A DNA stretch of 64,000 nucleotides from Amycolatopsis albispora (GTDB lineage: Bacteria; Actinomycetota; Actinomycetes; Mycobacteriales; Pseudonocardiaceae), in assembly GCF_003312875.1 (NCBI RefSeq), contig NZ_CP015163.1:5084001-5148000 (forward strand). The letters run 5' to 3'. The translations under genes and the position numbers were made by a program. Shown here piece after piece: positions 1 to 10,085 of the stretch (position 1 is its first letter; the number at the start of each line of letters is the position of its first letter). The notes below the pieces were generated by a model. It had not been told where the DNA came from. It did not search any database and worked only from the letters and a program-made list of their open reading frames with translations.

Positions 1-748
1 CGAAGCCACCGGCCAGCTGGTCGTACAGGCCACCGCGGCCCATCGCGTGCGCCACACGCTCCACAATGGACAAAGCTGCGGCGGAACCGGTGCGTTCGTG
101 GTGGCGGAGCAGGAACTCCAGCACCATGGACGGCGGGAACTTCGGCGCACCGCCGAACCCGCCGTTGACCTCGTCCTCGTCCTCGGCCAGCTTCGCCACC
201 GCACCGGCCAGCGCCTCATCGTCCACAACGGACTCCTGCAGCGGGCCGGTCCGCTCGGCCAGGTGCGCCATCATCTGCCCGGCGCCGTCGCGCAGCTCGT
301 CCGGCCGCTCCTGCCACGCCTCGGCGACGGCGACCAGCAGCTGCGGGAACGACGGCATGCCGGGCCGCGGCCGCGGCGGGTAGTAGGTGCCGCAGTGGAA
401 CGGCTGCCCGTCCGGGGTCAGGAAGCAGGTCATCGGCCAGCCGCCCTGACCGGTCATCGCCTGGGTGGCGGTCATGTAGACGGCGTCGATGTCCGGGCGC
501 TCCTCGCGGTCCACCTTGATGTTGACGAAGTTCGCGTTCATCAGTGAAGCGGTGCCCTCGTCTTCGAAGGACTCGTGGGCCATCACGTGGCACCAGTGGC
601 AGGCGGCGTACCCGACCGACAGCAGGATCGGCACGTTGCGGCGCTGGGCCTCGGCGAGCGCTTCGGGGCCCCAAGGCCACCAGTCGACCGGGTTGTCCGC
701 GTGCTGGAGCAGGTACGGGCTGGTCGCTGCGGCGAGTCGGTTCGGCAT
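1..748 (-). CDS. DUF255 thioredoxin-fold protein, C-terminus off the window edge
   Basis: The N-terminal 249 residues are visible and the gene runs off the left edge. It starts at the ATG at 748, just after GAGGA. The protein opens with a conserved stretch leading to C-H-W-C at residues 50-53, the thioredoxin-like motif of the DUF255 / YyaL / spermatogenesis-associated protein 20 family. These are large proteins with a thioredoxin fold followed by a six-hairpin glycosidase-like domain. Their reaction is not established. No signal peptide is seen, so it is probably cytosolic. It is divergent from the RNA-repair operon, with about 117 bp between starts. Confidence 0.85.
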   Translation of the reverse strand, partial: MPNRLAAATSPYLLQHADNPVDWWPWGPEALAEAQRRNVPILLSVGYAACHWCHVMAHESFEDEGTASLMNANFVNIKVDREERPDIDAVYMTATQAMTGQGGWPMTCFLTPDGQPFHCGTYYPPRPRPGMPSFPQLLVAVAEAWQERPDELRDGAGQMMAHLAERTGPLQESVVDDEALAGAVAKLAEDEDEVNGGFGGAPKFPPSMVLEFLLRHHERTGSAAALSIVERVAHAMGRGGLYDQLAGGF

Positions 749-865
749 TCCTCTAGCGTTCCAGAGAAAGGGGGGCGCCGCGCAGCGGCTCGGTTGAGGG
801 CGGTGGTGGGCTGGCGGGAGGGAAAAGCGCGTGTGCCGAACTCGGTCGCCCTGCACACTGTTCCG

Positions 866-2236
866 GTGTTGCTGACGATCTCCACCACCCACCGGCCGGC
901 CACCGACCTCGGCTTCCTGCTGCACAAGCATCCGGAGCGCGCGCAGTCGTTCCCGATCTCGGCCGGCACGGCCCACGTGTTCTACCCGCGCGCCACCGAG
1001 GACGCCTGCACCGTGGCGCTGCTGGCGGAGATCGACCCGATCGCCCTGGTCCGCGGGGGTGCCACCACGCTGACCCAGTACGTCAACGACCGCCCGTACG
1101 CGGCGGGCTCGCAGCTCGCGGTGGCCCTGCGCACGGTGTTCACCACCGCGATGACCGGCCGCTGCGACGCGCGTCCCGAGCTGGCCCAGCAGCCGATCCC
1201 GCTGTCGATCCGGGTGCCGTCGTTGTGCTCGCGTGGCGGGATCGAGCTGGTCAGGCGGTTCTTCGAGCCGCTGGGCTGGCAGGTCGACGGCGAGCCCGTG
1301 CCGCTGGACGCCGAGATTCCCGGCTGGGCCGAGTCGCGGTATGTCGACGTGACGCTGACCGGTGAGCTGCGGCTCGCGGACGCCCTGCGCCAGCTGTACG
1401 TGCTGCTGCCCGCGCTCGACGGCACCAAGCACTACTGGGTCGGCCAGGACGAGGCCGACAAGCTGCTGCGCGCCGGCGACGGCTGGCTCGCCGCGCACCC
1501 CGAACGTGAGGCGATCACCAAGCGCTACCTGGAACATCGCCGTACGTACGTGAACTACGCGCTGGAACGACTCGGCATCGACGACGAGCCCGAGGAGCCG
1601 CGCGTCACCGAGGCGCCCGAGCAACCCGAGTCGCTGGCCAAGCAGCGCCAGGGCAGCGTGCTCGCGGCGTTGCGCGCGGCCGGGGCGCAGCGGGTGCTCG
1701 ACCTCGGCTGCGGTGGTGGCGCGCTGCTGCGCGTGCTGATGCAGGAGCCGTCGTTCACCGAGATCGTCGGGCTCGACGTCTCGGCGAAGGCGCTGGACCT
1801 GGCCGAACGGCGGCTCAAGCTGGACCGGCTGCCGGACCGGCAGAAGGACCGGATCAGGCTGCGCCAGTCCTCGCTGACCTACGCCGACCCGTCGCTCACC
1901 GGCTACGACGCCGCCGTGCTGATGGAGGTGATCGAGCACCTCGACGAGGAGCGGCTGCCCGCGCTGGAACACGCCGTGTTCGGGGTCGCCCGGCCACGCG
2001 CGGTCATCGTGACCACCCCCAACTCGGAGTACAACGTGCGATTCGAAACCTTGCCCGCCAACACCTTCCGGCACTCCGACCACCGTTTCGAGTGGACTCG
2101 CGAGCAGTTCGGCCGGTGGGCGGACGGGGTCGCCGAACGCCACGGCTACACCGTGCGACGGCTGCCGGTGGGCGCCGAGGACCCGGAAGTCGGCGCGCCG
2201 ACGCAGCTCGCGGTGTTCACGGAGGTGGCGGCATGA
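866..2236 (+). CDS. hen1: Hen1, 3'-terminal RNA ribose 2'-O-methyltransferase
   Basis: Bacterial Hen1 methylates the 2'-OH of the 3' end of a cleaved RNA so that the repaired molecule resists the same ribotoxin again. The GTG at 866 gives a protein of 456 residues beginning M-L-L-T-I-S; an upstream open frame is ignored because family similarity starts here. The N-terminal ~240 residues form the domain that supports Pnkp ligation. The C-terminal methyltransferase has a D-L-G-C-G-G-G SAM loop at about 279-285, E-V-I-E-H at 354-358 and H-S-D-H at about 403, the positions of the metal-binding Glu/His residues. Its stop overlaps the pnkp ATG (ATGA), implying translational coupling. Confidence 0.93.
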   Translation: MLLTISTTHRPATDLGFLLHKHPERAQSFPISAGTAHVFYPRATEDACTVALLAEIDPIALVRGGATTLTQYVNDRPYAAGSQLAVALRTVFTTAMTGRCDARPELAQQPIPLSIRVPSLCSRGGIELVRRFFEPLGWQVDGEPVPLDAEIPGWAESRYVDVTLTGELRLADALRQLYVLLPALDGTKHYWVGQDEADKLLRAGDGWLAAHPEREAITKRYLEHRRTYVNYALERLGIDDEPEEPRVTEAPEQPESLAKQRQGSVLAALRAAGAQRVLDLGCGGGALLRVLMQEPSFTEIVGLDVSAKALDLAERRLKLDRLPDRQKDRIRLRQSSLTYADPSLTGYDAAVLMEVIEHLDEERLPALEHAVFGVARPRAVIVTTPNSEYNVRFETLPANTFRHSDHRFEWTREQFGRWADGVAERHGYTVRRLPVGAEDPEVGAPTQLAVFTEVAA

Positions 2237-4722
2237 AGCTGACCATTCCCGACATGTCGCTGGTCGCGCTGGTCGGCGTGTCCGGTTCCGGCAAGTCGAC
2301 CTTCGCGCGCACCCACTTCGCGCCGACGCAGGTGCTGTCGAGCGACTACTTCCGTGGCCTGGTCTCCGACGACGAGAACAACCAGCCGGCCAGCGCCGAC
2401 GCCTTCGCCGCGCTGCACTTCGTCGCGGGCAAGCGGCTCGCGGCCGGACGGCTGACCGTGGTCGACGCGACCAACGTCCAGCGTGGTTCGCGCGCCGACC
2501 TGGTCAAGCTGGCCAAGGAGCACGACGTGCTGCCCACGGCCATCGTGTTCGACCTCCCCGAGTCGCTGTGCGTGGCGCGCAACGAGGCCAGGCCCGACCG
2601 GGACTTCGGCGCGCACGTGGTCCGGCGCCAGCGCGGCGAGCTCAAGCGGTCGCTGAAGTTCCTGCAGAAGGAGGGCTTCCGGCGGGTGCACGTGCTGCGC
2701 TCGGTCGAAGAGGTCGAAGCCGCCGAGATCGTGGTCGAGCCGCTGATGAACGACCGGCGCGACCTGACCGGGCCGTTCGACGTGATCGGTGACGTGCACG
2801 GCTGCCGCGAGGAACTGGAGGAACTGCTCGGCGAACTCGGTTACCTGCACGACGGCGCGTACCACCACCCCGAAGGCCGGACCGCGTTGTTCGTCGGCGA
2901 CCTGGTGGACCGCGGGCCGGACACGCCCGGGGTGCTCGAACTGGTGATGGCCATGGTCGAGCGCGGCAGCGCGATGTCGGTGTGCGGCAACCACGAGCAG
3001 AAGCTGGTGCGCGCCCTGCAGGGCAAGAAGGTGCAGGTCACGCACGGCCTCGGCGAGTCGCTCGAGCAGCTGGGCAAGCGGGACGAGGCCTTCCGCGCCA
3101 AGTCGCTGGAGTTCTGCGACGGGCTGATCGCGCACTACGTGCTCGACGGCGGCAAGCTGGTGGTCGCGCACGCCGGGCTGCCCGAACGGTTCCACGGGCG
3201 GGCGTCCGGGCGCGTGCGCAGCACCGCGTTGTTCGGCGAAACCACCGGGGAGACCGACGAATTCGGCCTGCCCGTGCGGTATCCGTGGGCCCGCGACTAC
3301 CGCGGCCGGGCAACAGTCCTCTATGGACACACGCCGACCCCGGACGCCGAGTGGGTCAACGGCACCATGTGCCTGGACACCGGATGCGTGTTCGGCGGCA
3401 AGCTGACCGCGCTGCGGTACCCGGAACGCGAAGTGGTTTCGGTGCCCGCGAAGAAGGTCTGGTACGAGCCCGTGCGCCCGCTGGGCCCGGCCAAGCGCGA
3501 GCCGACCGTGCTCGAACTCGCCGACGTCACCGGCAAGCGCATCCTCGAAACGCGCCACCACGGGCGGATCGGGGTCTCGGCCGAGCAGTCGGCGGCCGCG
3601 CTGGAGGTGATGAGCCGGTTCGCCGTGGACCCGCGGTGGCTGCTCTACCTGCCGCCGACCATGGCGCCGAGCGCCACTTCGGACCGGGAGGGCTTCCTCG
3701 AATACCCCGAGCAGGCCTTCGCCGAGTTCCGCGCGGCCGGTGTGCAGTCCGTGGTGTGCGAGGAGAAGCACATGGGCTCGCGGGCCGTGGTGCTGGTCTG
3801 CCGTGATTCCGGGGTCGCGCCCGCGCGCTTCGGCATCGAGGGCGACGGCGCGGTGTACACGCGCACCGGCCGTCCGTTCTTCCGCGACGGCGAGTTCCTC
3901 GGGCGCGTGCGGGAGGCGGTGACCGGGGCCGGGCTGTGGGAACTGCTCGACACCGACTGGCTCCTGCTGGACGCCGAGCTGATGCCGTGGAGCCTGAAGG
4001 CCGGGTCGCTCATCGCCGACCAGTACGCGTCGGTGGGCGCGGCCGCGCAGGCCGTGCTGCCCGCCGCGGTCGCCGAACTGGACGCGGCGGCCGCACGCGG
4101 AATCGACGTGGGGCCGCTGCTGGAGCGCACGCGGTCACGGGCTTCGGCGGTCGACGCGTACCGGACCGCCTACCGGCGCTACTGCTGGCCGACGGACGGG
4201 CTGAGCGGGGTGCGGCTGGCGCCGTTCCAGGTGCTGGCCTCCGCGGGCGCGGCGCACCACACGAAACCGCACGCGTGGCACCTCGACCTGGCGGCCCGGC
4301 TGGCCGCGGCCGATCCGGACCTGTTCGCCACGACCGCGACGAGGTTCGTCGACACCACGGACGCCGATGAACTGGCCGCGGCCACGCGGTGGTGGCTCGA
4401 CCTCACCGAGGCCGGCGGGGAGGGCATGGTGGTCAAGCCCGCGGGGAACCTCACGCGAGGCGCGCGCGGGCTGGTGCAGCCCGGCGTCAAGGTGCGCGGG
4501 CGGGAGTACCTGCGGATCATCTACGGCCCCGAGTACCTCGACCACCTGCCGGAACTGCAGAGCCGGGGACTGGGCCGGAAGCGGGCGCTGGCGCTGCGCG
4601 AGTACGCGCTGGGCCTGGAAGCGCTCGACCGGGTCGCGCGGGGCGAGCCGCTCTGGCGCGTGCACGAATGCGTTTTCGCGGTGCTCGCGCTGGAGTCGGA
4701 GCCGGTGGACCCGCGGCTCTAA
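2233..4722 (+). CDS. pnkp: Pnkp, polynucleotide kinase-phosphatase-ligase
   Basis: This 829-residue protein has the three modules of bacterial Pnkp in the normal order. The 5'-OH polynucleotide kinase has the P-loop G-V-S-G-S-G-K-S-T at 15-23. The calcineurin-like phosphatase has G-D-V-H-G-C near 186 and G-D-L-V-D-R-G near 220, and removes 2',3'-cyclic phosphate and 3'-phosphate. The C-terminal adenylyltransferase has its nucleotide-binding lysine in E-E-K-H-M-G, K512. Pnkp cannot complete ligation without Hen1, which agrees with the 4-bp overlap with hen1 upstream. Length and motifs are intact. Its TAA stop overlaps the stop of the convergent gene. Confidence 0.95.
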   Translation: MKLTIPDMSLVALVGVSGSGKSTFARTHFAPTQVLSSDYFRGLVSDDENNQPASADAFAALHFVAGKRLAAGRLTVVDATNVQRGSRADLVKLAKEHDVLPTAIVFDLPESLCVARNEARPDRDFGAHVVRRQRGELKRSLKFLQKEGFRRVHVLRSVEEVEAAEIVVEPLMNDRRDLTGPFDVIGDVHGCREELEELLGELGYLHDGAYHHPEGRTALFVGDLVDRGPDTPGVLELVMAMVERGSAMSVCGNHEQKLVRALQGKKVQVTHGLGESLEQLGKRDEAFRAKSLEFCDGLIAHYVLDGGKLVVAHAGLPERFHGRASGRVRSTALFGETTGETDEFGLPVRYPWARDYRGRATVLYGHTPTPDAEWVNGTMCLDTGCVFGGKLTALRYPEREVVSVPAKKVWYEPVRPLGPAKREPTVLELADVTGKRILETRHHGRIGVSAEQSAAALEVMSRFAVDPRWLLYLPPTMAPSATSDREGFLEYPEQAFAEFRAAGVQSVVCEEKHMGSRAVVLVCRDSGVAPARFGIEGDGAVYTRTGRPFFRDGEFLGRVREAVTGAGLWELLDTDWLLLDAELMPWSLKAGSLIADQYASVGAAAQAVLPAAVAELDAAAARGIDVGPLLERTRSRASAVDAYRTAYRRYCWPTDGLSGVRLAPFQVLASAGAAHHTKPHAWHLDLAARLAAADPDLFATTATRFVDTTDADELAAATRWWLDLTEAGGEGMVVKPAGNLTRGARGLVQPGVKVRGREYLRIIYGPEYLDHLPELQSRGLGRKRALALREYALGLEALDRVARGEPLWRVHECVFAVLALESEPVDPRL

Positions 4723-5048
4723 CTGGAGGGCTTGACGTCCTCGGCCTTGGCGGTCTCGGGGGCCTCGGCGGTTTCGGGCTTGGGTTCGGTCCCGGCCTCG
4801 GCGGGCTTGTCTTCGCCCGCCGGGGCCGGTTCGTCGAAGCTGTCCGGCACCCGCTTGAGGTGTTTGGTCATCGAGCGGACCAGCAGCACCACCGCGATCA
4901 GGAACAGGATCAGCACCAGCAGGCCGACCGGCGAGGACTTGCCGAAGTCCTCGCCCTGGCCGCCGTTGTCGCCGTTGCCGGGCTGCTGGGCCAGCACCGC
5001 TGTCGCGGTGACCGGCACCGCGGCCAGGTCCGGCAGTACAAAACTCAT
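4719..5048 (-). CDS. Small membrane protein with acidic Pro/Glu/Lys tail
   Basis: This 109-residue protein starts at the ATG at 5048. The N-terminal ~22 residues are moderately hydrophobic and could be a signal sequence. A Gly/Asn-rich linker follows, then one clear membrane helix at about 41-58, a basic patch (R-S-M-T-K-H-L-K-R) and an acidic Pro/Glu/Lys/Ala tail. I do not recognise a named family. It ends in a 4-bp stop-to-stop overlap with pnkp and lies 12 bp downstream of mca in the same direction, so it may be co-transcribed with mca. Function unknown. Confidence 0.8.
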   Translation of the reverse strand: MSFVLPDLAAVPVTATAVLAQQPGNGDNGGQGEDFGKSSPVGLLVLILFLIAVVLLVRSMTKHLKRVPDSFDEPAPAGEDKPAEAGTEPKPETAEAPETAKAEDVKPSS

Positions 5049-5060
5049 GGGCTCACCTTC

Positions 5061-5951
5061 TCAGAGCTTGGCGGGACGTCCTTCGGCCGCCCCCGCGATG
5101 CCCGCGAACAAATCGTCCTCCGGAACCGTGCTGTCCACCAGGGAGCGGACCAGTTCGTACTCCTCGGTGGGCCACAGCTCGCGCTGGATCTCCAGCGGGG
5201 TGGCGAACCAGCGGCTGTCCGGGTCGATCTGGGTGGCGTGCGCCTTGAGCGCCTCGTCACGCACCTCGAAGTAGTCACCGCACTCGACGCGGGTGGTCAC
5301 GCGCTCCATCACGTCCGGCTTGTCTTCGCTCCAGCGCTTGAGCCACTCCTCGTACGGCGACTCCAGCCCGGCCTTGAGCAGGGCCTCGTGCATCGCGGTC
5401 ATCCGCGCGCGGGAGAAGCCGTGCACGTAGTACAGCTTCAGCGGCTGCCACGGCTCGCCGGCCTCCGGGTACTTGTCCGGGTCGCCTGCCGCGTCGAAGG
5501 CGGCCATCGAGATCTCGTGCGTGCGGATGTGGTCCGGGTGCGGGTAACCGCCGTTCTCGTCGTAGGTGACGATCACGTGCGGGCGGAAGTCGCGGATGGC
5601 CTCGACCAGCGGGCCGGTGGACTCCTCGATCGGCACGGTGGCGAACGAGCCCTCCGGCAGCGGGGGCAGCGGGTCGCCCTCGGGCAGGCCGGAGTCGACG
5701 AAGCCCAGCCACCGGTGCTGCACGCCGAGGATCTTCGCCGCGCGAGCCATCTCCTCGCGGCGGATCTCGGTCATGTTCTCCAGCACCTCCGGCCGGTCCA
5801 TCGCCGGGTTGAGGATGCTGCCCGCCTCACCCCCGGTGCAGGTCACCACCATGACCTCGTGCCCTTCGGCGACGTAACGCGCCATGGTGGCCGCACCCTT
5901 GCTGGACTCGTCGTCCGGGTGGGCGTGCACCGCCATCAGCCGAAGCCCCAT
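5061..5951 (-). CDS. mca: Mca, mycothiol S-conjugate amidase
   Basis: Mca cleaves mycothiol S-conjugates to release a mercapturic acid for export and GlcN-Ins for mycothiol recycling, a detoxification route found only in actinomycetes. The 296-residue protein has the LmbE-type zinc motif H-A-H-P-D-D-E at 9-15 and a second H-P-D-H further in. The paralogue MshB deacetylates GlcNAc-Ins; the start [16 protein letters not shown] and the length favour Mca. An ATG at 5960 is an alternative start; AGAAGG lies 3 nt before that ATG and 12 nt before the one chosen, so spacing does not decide. It is divergent from the DUF4307 gene. Confidence 0.9.
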   Translation of the reverse strand: MGLRLMAVHAHPDDESSKGAATMARYVAEGHEVMVVTCTGGEAGSILNPAMDRPEVLENMTEIRREEMARAAKILGVQHRWLGFVDSGLPEGDPLPPLPEGSFATVPIEESTGPLVEAIRDFRPHVIVTYDENGGYPHPDHIRTHEISMAAFDAAGDPDKYPEAGEPWQPLKLYYVHGFSRARMTAMHEALLKAGLESPYEEWLKRWSEDKPDVMERVTTRVECGDYFEVRDEALKAHATQIDPDSRWFATPLEIQRELWPTEEYELVRSLVDSTVPEDDLFAGIAGAAEGRPAKL

Positions 5952-6077
5952 AACCGGCATGTCCCTTCTCTGCGCAGACCCCACGTCAAGCCCCCAGACA
6001 GCCAACGCGGATACTCAGGTCAGCTATTCCGCTCCCATTGTCCCCGTGACCCCGACAAGACGGCCCGGAGGCCCGGT

Positions 6078-6509
6078 TTGCCCACCGAAACGCCCGCTCG
6101 CCTGCCGGAAGGCCGCTACGGCAAGCCGTCCCGGCCCGCGCCGAAGCGGTGGCGCGTGTGGGCGCTGAGCGTGGCAGGCCTGCTGGTCGGCGGCGCCGTG
6201 GCGGTCCTGGCCTACGCCAATCTCGGCACCGCGCCGATCGAGGGCCAGCGCCGGTTGTTCACCGAGCTGCCGGGGAACGCGATGGAGATCACGGTCGACG
6301 TGACCAGGGACGAGCCCGAGCTGCCCGGCGTCTGCATCGTGCGCGTGCGCGACATCACCGGCGCCGAGAGCGGCAGGCGCGAGGTGCTGGTACCGCCCGG
6401 CGAAAGCAGCACCGCGGTGACGGCGGTGATCAAAAGCGCGGGACGGCCGGTGACCGCCGACGTATTCGGCTGCTCATACGAAGTACCGGAATATTTGTCA
6501 AGCCCGTAG
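6078..6509 (+). CDS. DUF4307 single-pass membrane protein
   Basis: The TTG at 6078 is chosen because GGAGG lies 6 nt upstream (6067-6071) and the resulting N-terminus (P-E-G-R-Y-G before the helix) is typical of the family. The 143-residue protein has a basic cytoplasmic N-terminus, one membrane helix at about 27-45 and an extracytoplasmic domain with two cysteines (G-V-C-I-V and F-G-C-S-Y) that could form a disulfide. DUF4307 proteins occur beside mca and greA in other actinomycetes; their function is unknown. Confidence 0.82.
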   Translation: MPTETPARLPEGRYGKPSRPAPKRWRVWALSVAGLLVGGAVAVLAYANLGTAPIEGQRRLFTELPGNAMEITVDVTRDEPELPGVCIVRVRDITGAESGRREVLVPPGESSTAVTAVIKSAGRPVTADVFGCSYEVPEYLSSP

Positions 6510-6601
6510 CGGCCAACGGGGTGAACAGGGCGGTCAACGTCCGTTGAACGGTCGGAAACAGCGGCCTCGGGGCCGCTCGCCGTGTTATGCTGATCTACCG
6601 G

Positions 6602-6627
6602 CACGGCCCCAGGCGGGCCGTGTTTTT
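6602..6627 (+). terminator. Hairpin with T-run between DUF4307 and greA
   Basis: The arms CACGGCCC and GGGCCGTG are followed directly by TTTTT on the + strand, a classical intrinsic terminator shape. It lies about 90 bp after the DUF4307 stop and 92 bp before the greA start, so it either ends the upstream transcript or attenuates greA. Confidence 0.75.
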
Positions 6628-6640
6628 CCTTATATCTCTG

Positions 6641-6667
6641 CCTCGCCGGCGAGCCACGCCGGCGAGG
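6641..6667 (+). promoter_or_regulatory. Perfect 10-bp inverted repeat upstream of greA
   Basis: CCTCGCCGGC (6641-6650) and GCCGGCGAGG (6658-6667) are perfectly complementary with a 7-nt loop. There is no following T-run. With the smaller hairpin at 6561-6576 and the terminator at 6602 it makes three successive stem-loops before greA. A leader structure is possible but not shown. Confidence 0.5.
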
Positions 6668-6718
6668 TAGCCGGCTTGTATACCCAAGACCGGCAGGCCC
6701 GACGAGGAGATGGTGACC

Positions 6719-7207
6719 GTGAGCGACACCCAGGTGACCTGGCTGACCCAGGATGCCTACGACAGGCTCAAGAACGAGCTCGACGAACTGATCGAGAATC
6801 GTCCGGTCATCGCCGCGAAGATCAACGACAGCCGGGAAGAGGGCGACCTCAAGGAGAACGGTGGCTACCACGCCGCCCGCGAGGAACAGGCCCACCAGGA
6901 GTCCCGCATCCGCCACCTCCAGGAGCTGCTGCGCGCGGCCAAGGTGGGCGAGGCACCGGCGAACGACGGACTCGCGGAGCCCGGCAAGATTCTCACCGTG
7001 CGTTACGAGGGCGATGACGAGGACGAGAAGTTCCTGCTCGCCACCCGTGAGGAGGGCGCCGAGGGCGACCTCGACGTGTACTCCCCGGAGTCACCGCTCG
7101 GCCGCGCCCTGCTCGGCGCGAAGGAGGGCGAGGCTCGCGAGTACGAGCTGCCCAACGGCAACACCCAGAAGGTCACCCTGATCAAGGCGGTCCCCTACAC
7201 CGGCTGA
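6719..7207 (+). CDS. greA: GreA transcript cleavage factor
   Basis: GreA binds the RNA polymerase secondary channel and stimulates cleavage of backtracked RNA. The 162-residue protein has the N-terminal coiled-coil hairpin with the acidic tip region ([10 protein letters not shown]) and a C-terminal FKBP-like domain ending in V-Y-S-P-x-S-P-L-G-R-A. The GTG at 6719 is preferred: GAGGAG at 6704-6709 is then 9 nt away, whereas the ATG at 6710 and GTG at 6713 would be too close, and the start S-D-T-Q-V-T-W-L-T matches actinobacterial GreA. Confidence 0.95.
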   Translation: MSDTQVTWLTQDAYDRLKNELDELIENRPVIAAKINDSREEGDLKENGGYHAAREEQAHQESRIRHLQELLRAAKVGEAPANDGLAEPGKILTVRYEGDDEDEKFLLATREEGAEGDLDVYSPESPLGRALLGAKEGEAREYELPNGNTQKVTLIKAVPYTG

Positions 7208-7250
7208 TCCGCCGCTGTCTTCCCGAGTGGGCTATGCCGACCTGAAGAAT

Positions 7251-7289
7251 GCACGCCCGGCCGTGAGCTTTGCCCATGGCCGGGCGCGC
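7251..7289 (+). terminator. GC-rich hairpin downstream of greA
   Basis: GCACGCCCGGCC (7251-7262) pairs with GGCCGGGCGCGC (7278-7289) with one mismatch and a 15-nt loop. There is no T-run, so intrinsic termination is uncertain, but the position 44 nt after the greA stop suits a transcript end. Confidence 0.45.
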
Positions 7290-7331
7290 ATGTATCCGGT
7301 TAGCTGAAAGCCAAAGCTTTGGGAGGCAGTT

Positions 7332-8138
7332 TTGAGCGACTTACCTATTTGCGGGACCTGCGGGACCCAGTACGCGACGCCACAGACGGAATGCCAGATC
7401 TGCGAGGACGAGCGCCAGTACGTCCCCCAATCCGGCCAGACCTGGACCAGCCTCGCCAAGATGCGCGCCAGCGGTGACTATTCGGCACGCATCGAACACC
7501 CGGGCGAAGGCCTGATCGAAATCGGCACCGAGCCCCGGTTCGGCATCGGCCAGCGGGCGCTGCTGGTCCAGGCCGCCTCGGGCAACCTGCTCTGGGACTG
7601 CGTCACCTATCTCGACGACGAAATCGTCGCGGCGGTCGAGGCGGCCGGTGGCATCACCGGCATCGCCATCAGCCACCCGCACTACTACGGCACCATGGTC
7701 GAGTGGGCGAAGGCCTTCAACGTGCCGATCCACCTGCACGAGAAGGACAAGGAGTGGATCGGCCGCACCGACGACGCGATCGAGCTGTGGAGCGGTGAGT
7801 CCAAGCAGCTCGCCGACGACCTGACGCTGATCAACCTCGGCGTGCACTTCCCCGGCAGCACCGTGCTCCACTGGCGCGACGGCGCCGCCGGCCAGGGCGC
7901 GCTGCTCACCGGCGACATCGTGCAGGTCATCCCGGACCGCAAGTTCGTCGGCTTCATGTACAGCTACCCGAACCTGATCCCGGAGCGGCCGAGCATCGTC
8001 AAGCACGCCGCCGAGATCCTGGAGCCGTACCGGTTCGACAAGCTGCACGGCGCCTGGTGGAACTCCTCCATCAACGCCGACGCGCACGGCATCGTGCAGC
8101 GCTCCGCGAAGCGCTACCTCGAGCACGCCCGCGACTGA
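7332..8138 (+). CDS. MBL-fold protein with N-terminal zinc-ribbon
   Basis: The TTG at 7332 follows GGGAGG with good spacing and gives 268 residues. The N-terminus has C-G-T-C and C-Q-I-C, a rubredoxin-like zinc knuckle. A metallo-beta-lactamase fold follows: S-H-P-H-Y-Y-G in place of the usual H-x-H-x-D-H, then H-F-P-G-S-T and T-G-D-I-V. The Asp and third His of the first metal motif are Tyr, so activity may differ or be lost. Codon 4 is TTA (7341-7343), very rare in such DNA. A 12-bp palindrome (CCAAAGCTTTGG) abuts the ribosome site. No substrate can be named. Confidence 0.85.
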   Translation: MSDLPICGTCGTQYATPQTECQICEDERQYVPQSGQTWTSLAKMRASGDYSARIEHPGEGLIEIGTEPRFGIGQRALLVQAASGNLLWDCVTYLDDEIVAAVEAAGGITGIAISHPHYYGTMVEWAKAFNVPIHLHEKDKEWIGRTDDAIELWSGESKQLADDLTLINLGVHFPGSTVLHWRDGAAGQGALLTGDIVQVIPDRKFVGFMYSYPNLIPERPSIVKHAAEILEPYRFDKLHGAWWNSSINADAHGIVQRSAKRYLEHARD

Positions 8139-8162
8139 TTCCCCGGTTGCGACCCCGGCAAC

Positions 8163-8217
8163 TGTCACGAATGTGGCTTTCGAGACGTCTGGCGTCTCGA
8201 AAGCCACATTCGTGACA
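8163..8217. repeat. 55-bp palindromic element, copy A
   Basis: Two perfectly complementary 25-bp arms (8163-8187 and 8193-8217) flank the 5-nt loop TCTGG. Each arm contains the core GAATGTGGCTTTC. The element sits between the convergent MBL and Lrp genes. It lacks a T-run. The same layout recurs at 20653 and 43822, so it is a dispersed family rather than an ordinary terminator, although it could end transcription here. Confidence 0.9.
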
Positions 8218-8232
8218 TCCCCGGGGGCGATC

Positions 8233-8712
8233 TCAGGCCTGCCGCGCGGTGCGTTCCAGCAGGGGGCGCACCCGCGGCGGCACCGGCGTGGACAGCGCGA
8301 TCGAGGTGGAGGTCCGCAGCACGTCCGGCACGCCGACCACCTCGTCGATCACGCGCTGCAGGTCGTCGTTGTCCCTGGCCACCATGCGCACGAACAGGTC
8401 GCCCTGGCCGGTGGTGGCGTGCACCTCGCACACCTCGTCGATCGCGGCCAGCGCCGCCGCCACCTCGGCGCGGCGGCCCTGCGCGATCTCCAGCCAGGCG
8501 AACGCGGTCAGCCCGTAGCCCATCGCGGCCAGGTCCAGTTCCGGCGGGAAGCCGCCGAGCACGCCCTTCGCGGCCAGGCGGTCCAGCCGGGCCTGCACGG
8601 TGCCGCGGGCCACCCCCAGCCGCCGCGCGCATTCGAGCACACCCAGCCGCGGCGCGTCGGTGAGCAGCAGGAGCAGGCGCGCGTCCAGCTCGTCGACAGC
8701 TTCTTCGGACAT
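8233..8712 (-). CDS. Lrp/AsnC-family transcriptional regulator
   Basis: The 159-residue protein has an N-terminal winged helix (L-D-x-R-L-L-x-L-L through the V-A-R-G-T-V-Q-A-R-L-D-R-L recognition region) and a C-terminal RAM/ACT-like ligand-binding domain with G-Q-G-D-L-F-V-R-M-V-A-R. The ATG at 8712 has GGAG 7 nt upstream. It is transcribed divergently from hppD with about 120 bp between the starts. Such Lrp proteins commonly regulate the neighbouring amino-acid gene, so control of hppD by tyrosine or a catabolite is a reasonable inference. Confidence 0.9.
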   Translation of the reverse strand: MSEEAVDELDARLLLLLTDAPRLGVLECARRLGVARGTVQARLDRLAAKGVLGGFPPELDLAAMGYGLTAFAWLEIAQGRRAEVAAALAAIDEVCEVHATTGQGDLFVRMVARDNDDLQRVIDEVVGVPDVLRTSTSIALSTPVPPRVRPLLERTARQA

Positions 8713-8768
8713 ACGTGATCTCCTGCACAGGTTGTCCACTCTGACCGGCGAGTTCCCGGGTTCCTTGA

Positions 8769-10031
<1,263 letters not shown>

Positions 10032-10043
10032 CCCACCCTCGCG

Positions 10044-10080
10044 AAAAGGGGCACCGCCGGTACTCGGCGGTGCCCCTTTT
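10044..10080. terminator. Bidirectional terminator between hppD and ilvA
   Basis: A perfect 16-bp stem (10044-10059 with 10065-10080) has a 5-nt loop GTACT and ends in TTTT on both strands. It lies between the convergent hppD and ilvA genes and should stop transcription from both sides. Confidence 0.93.
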
Positions 10081-10085
10081 CCGTG

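Noticed and set aside
575..865. Upstream extension of the hen1 frame to an ATG at 575
   Set aside because: It would overlap the DUF255 gene on the other strand and adds 97 residues without family similarity; GTG at 866 gives the normal start.
2146..3771. 541-codon minus-strand frame over pnkp
   Set aside because: Antisense shadow; pnkp has all catalytic motifs in the other direction.
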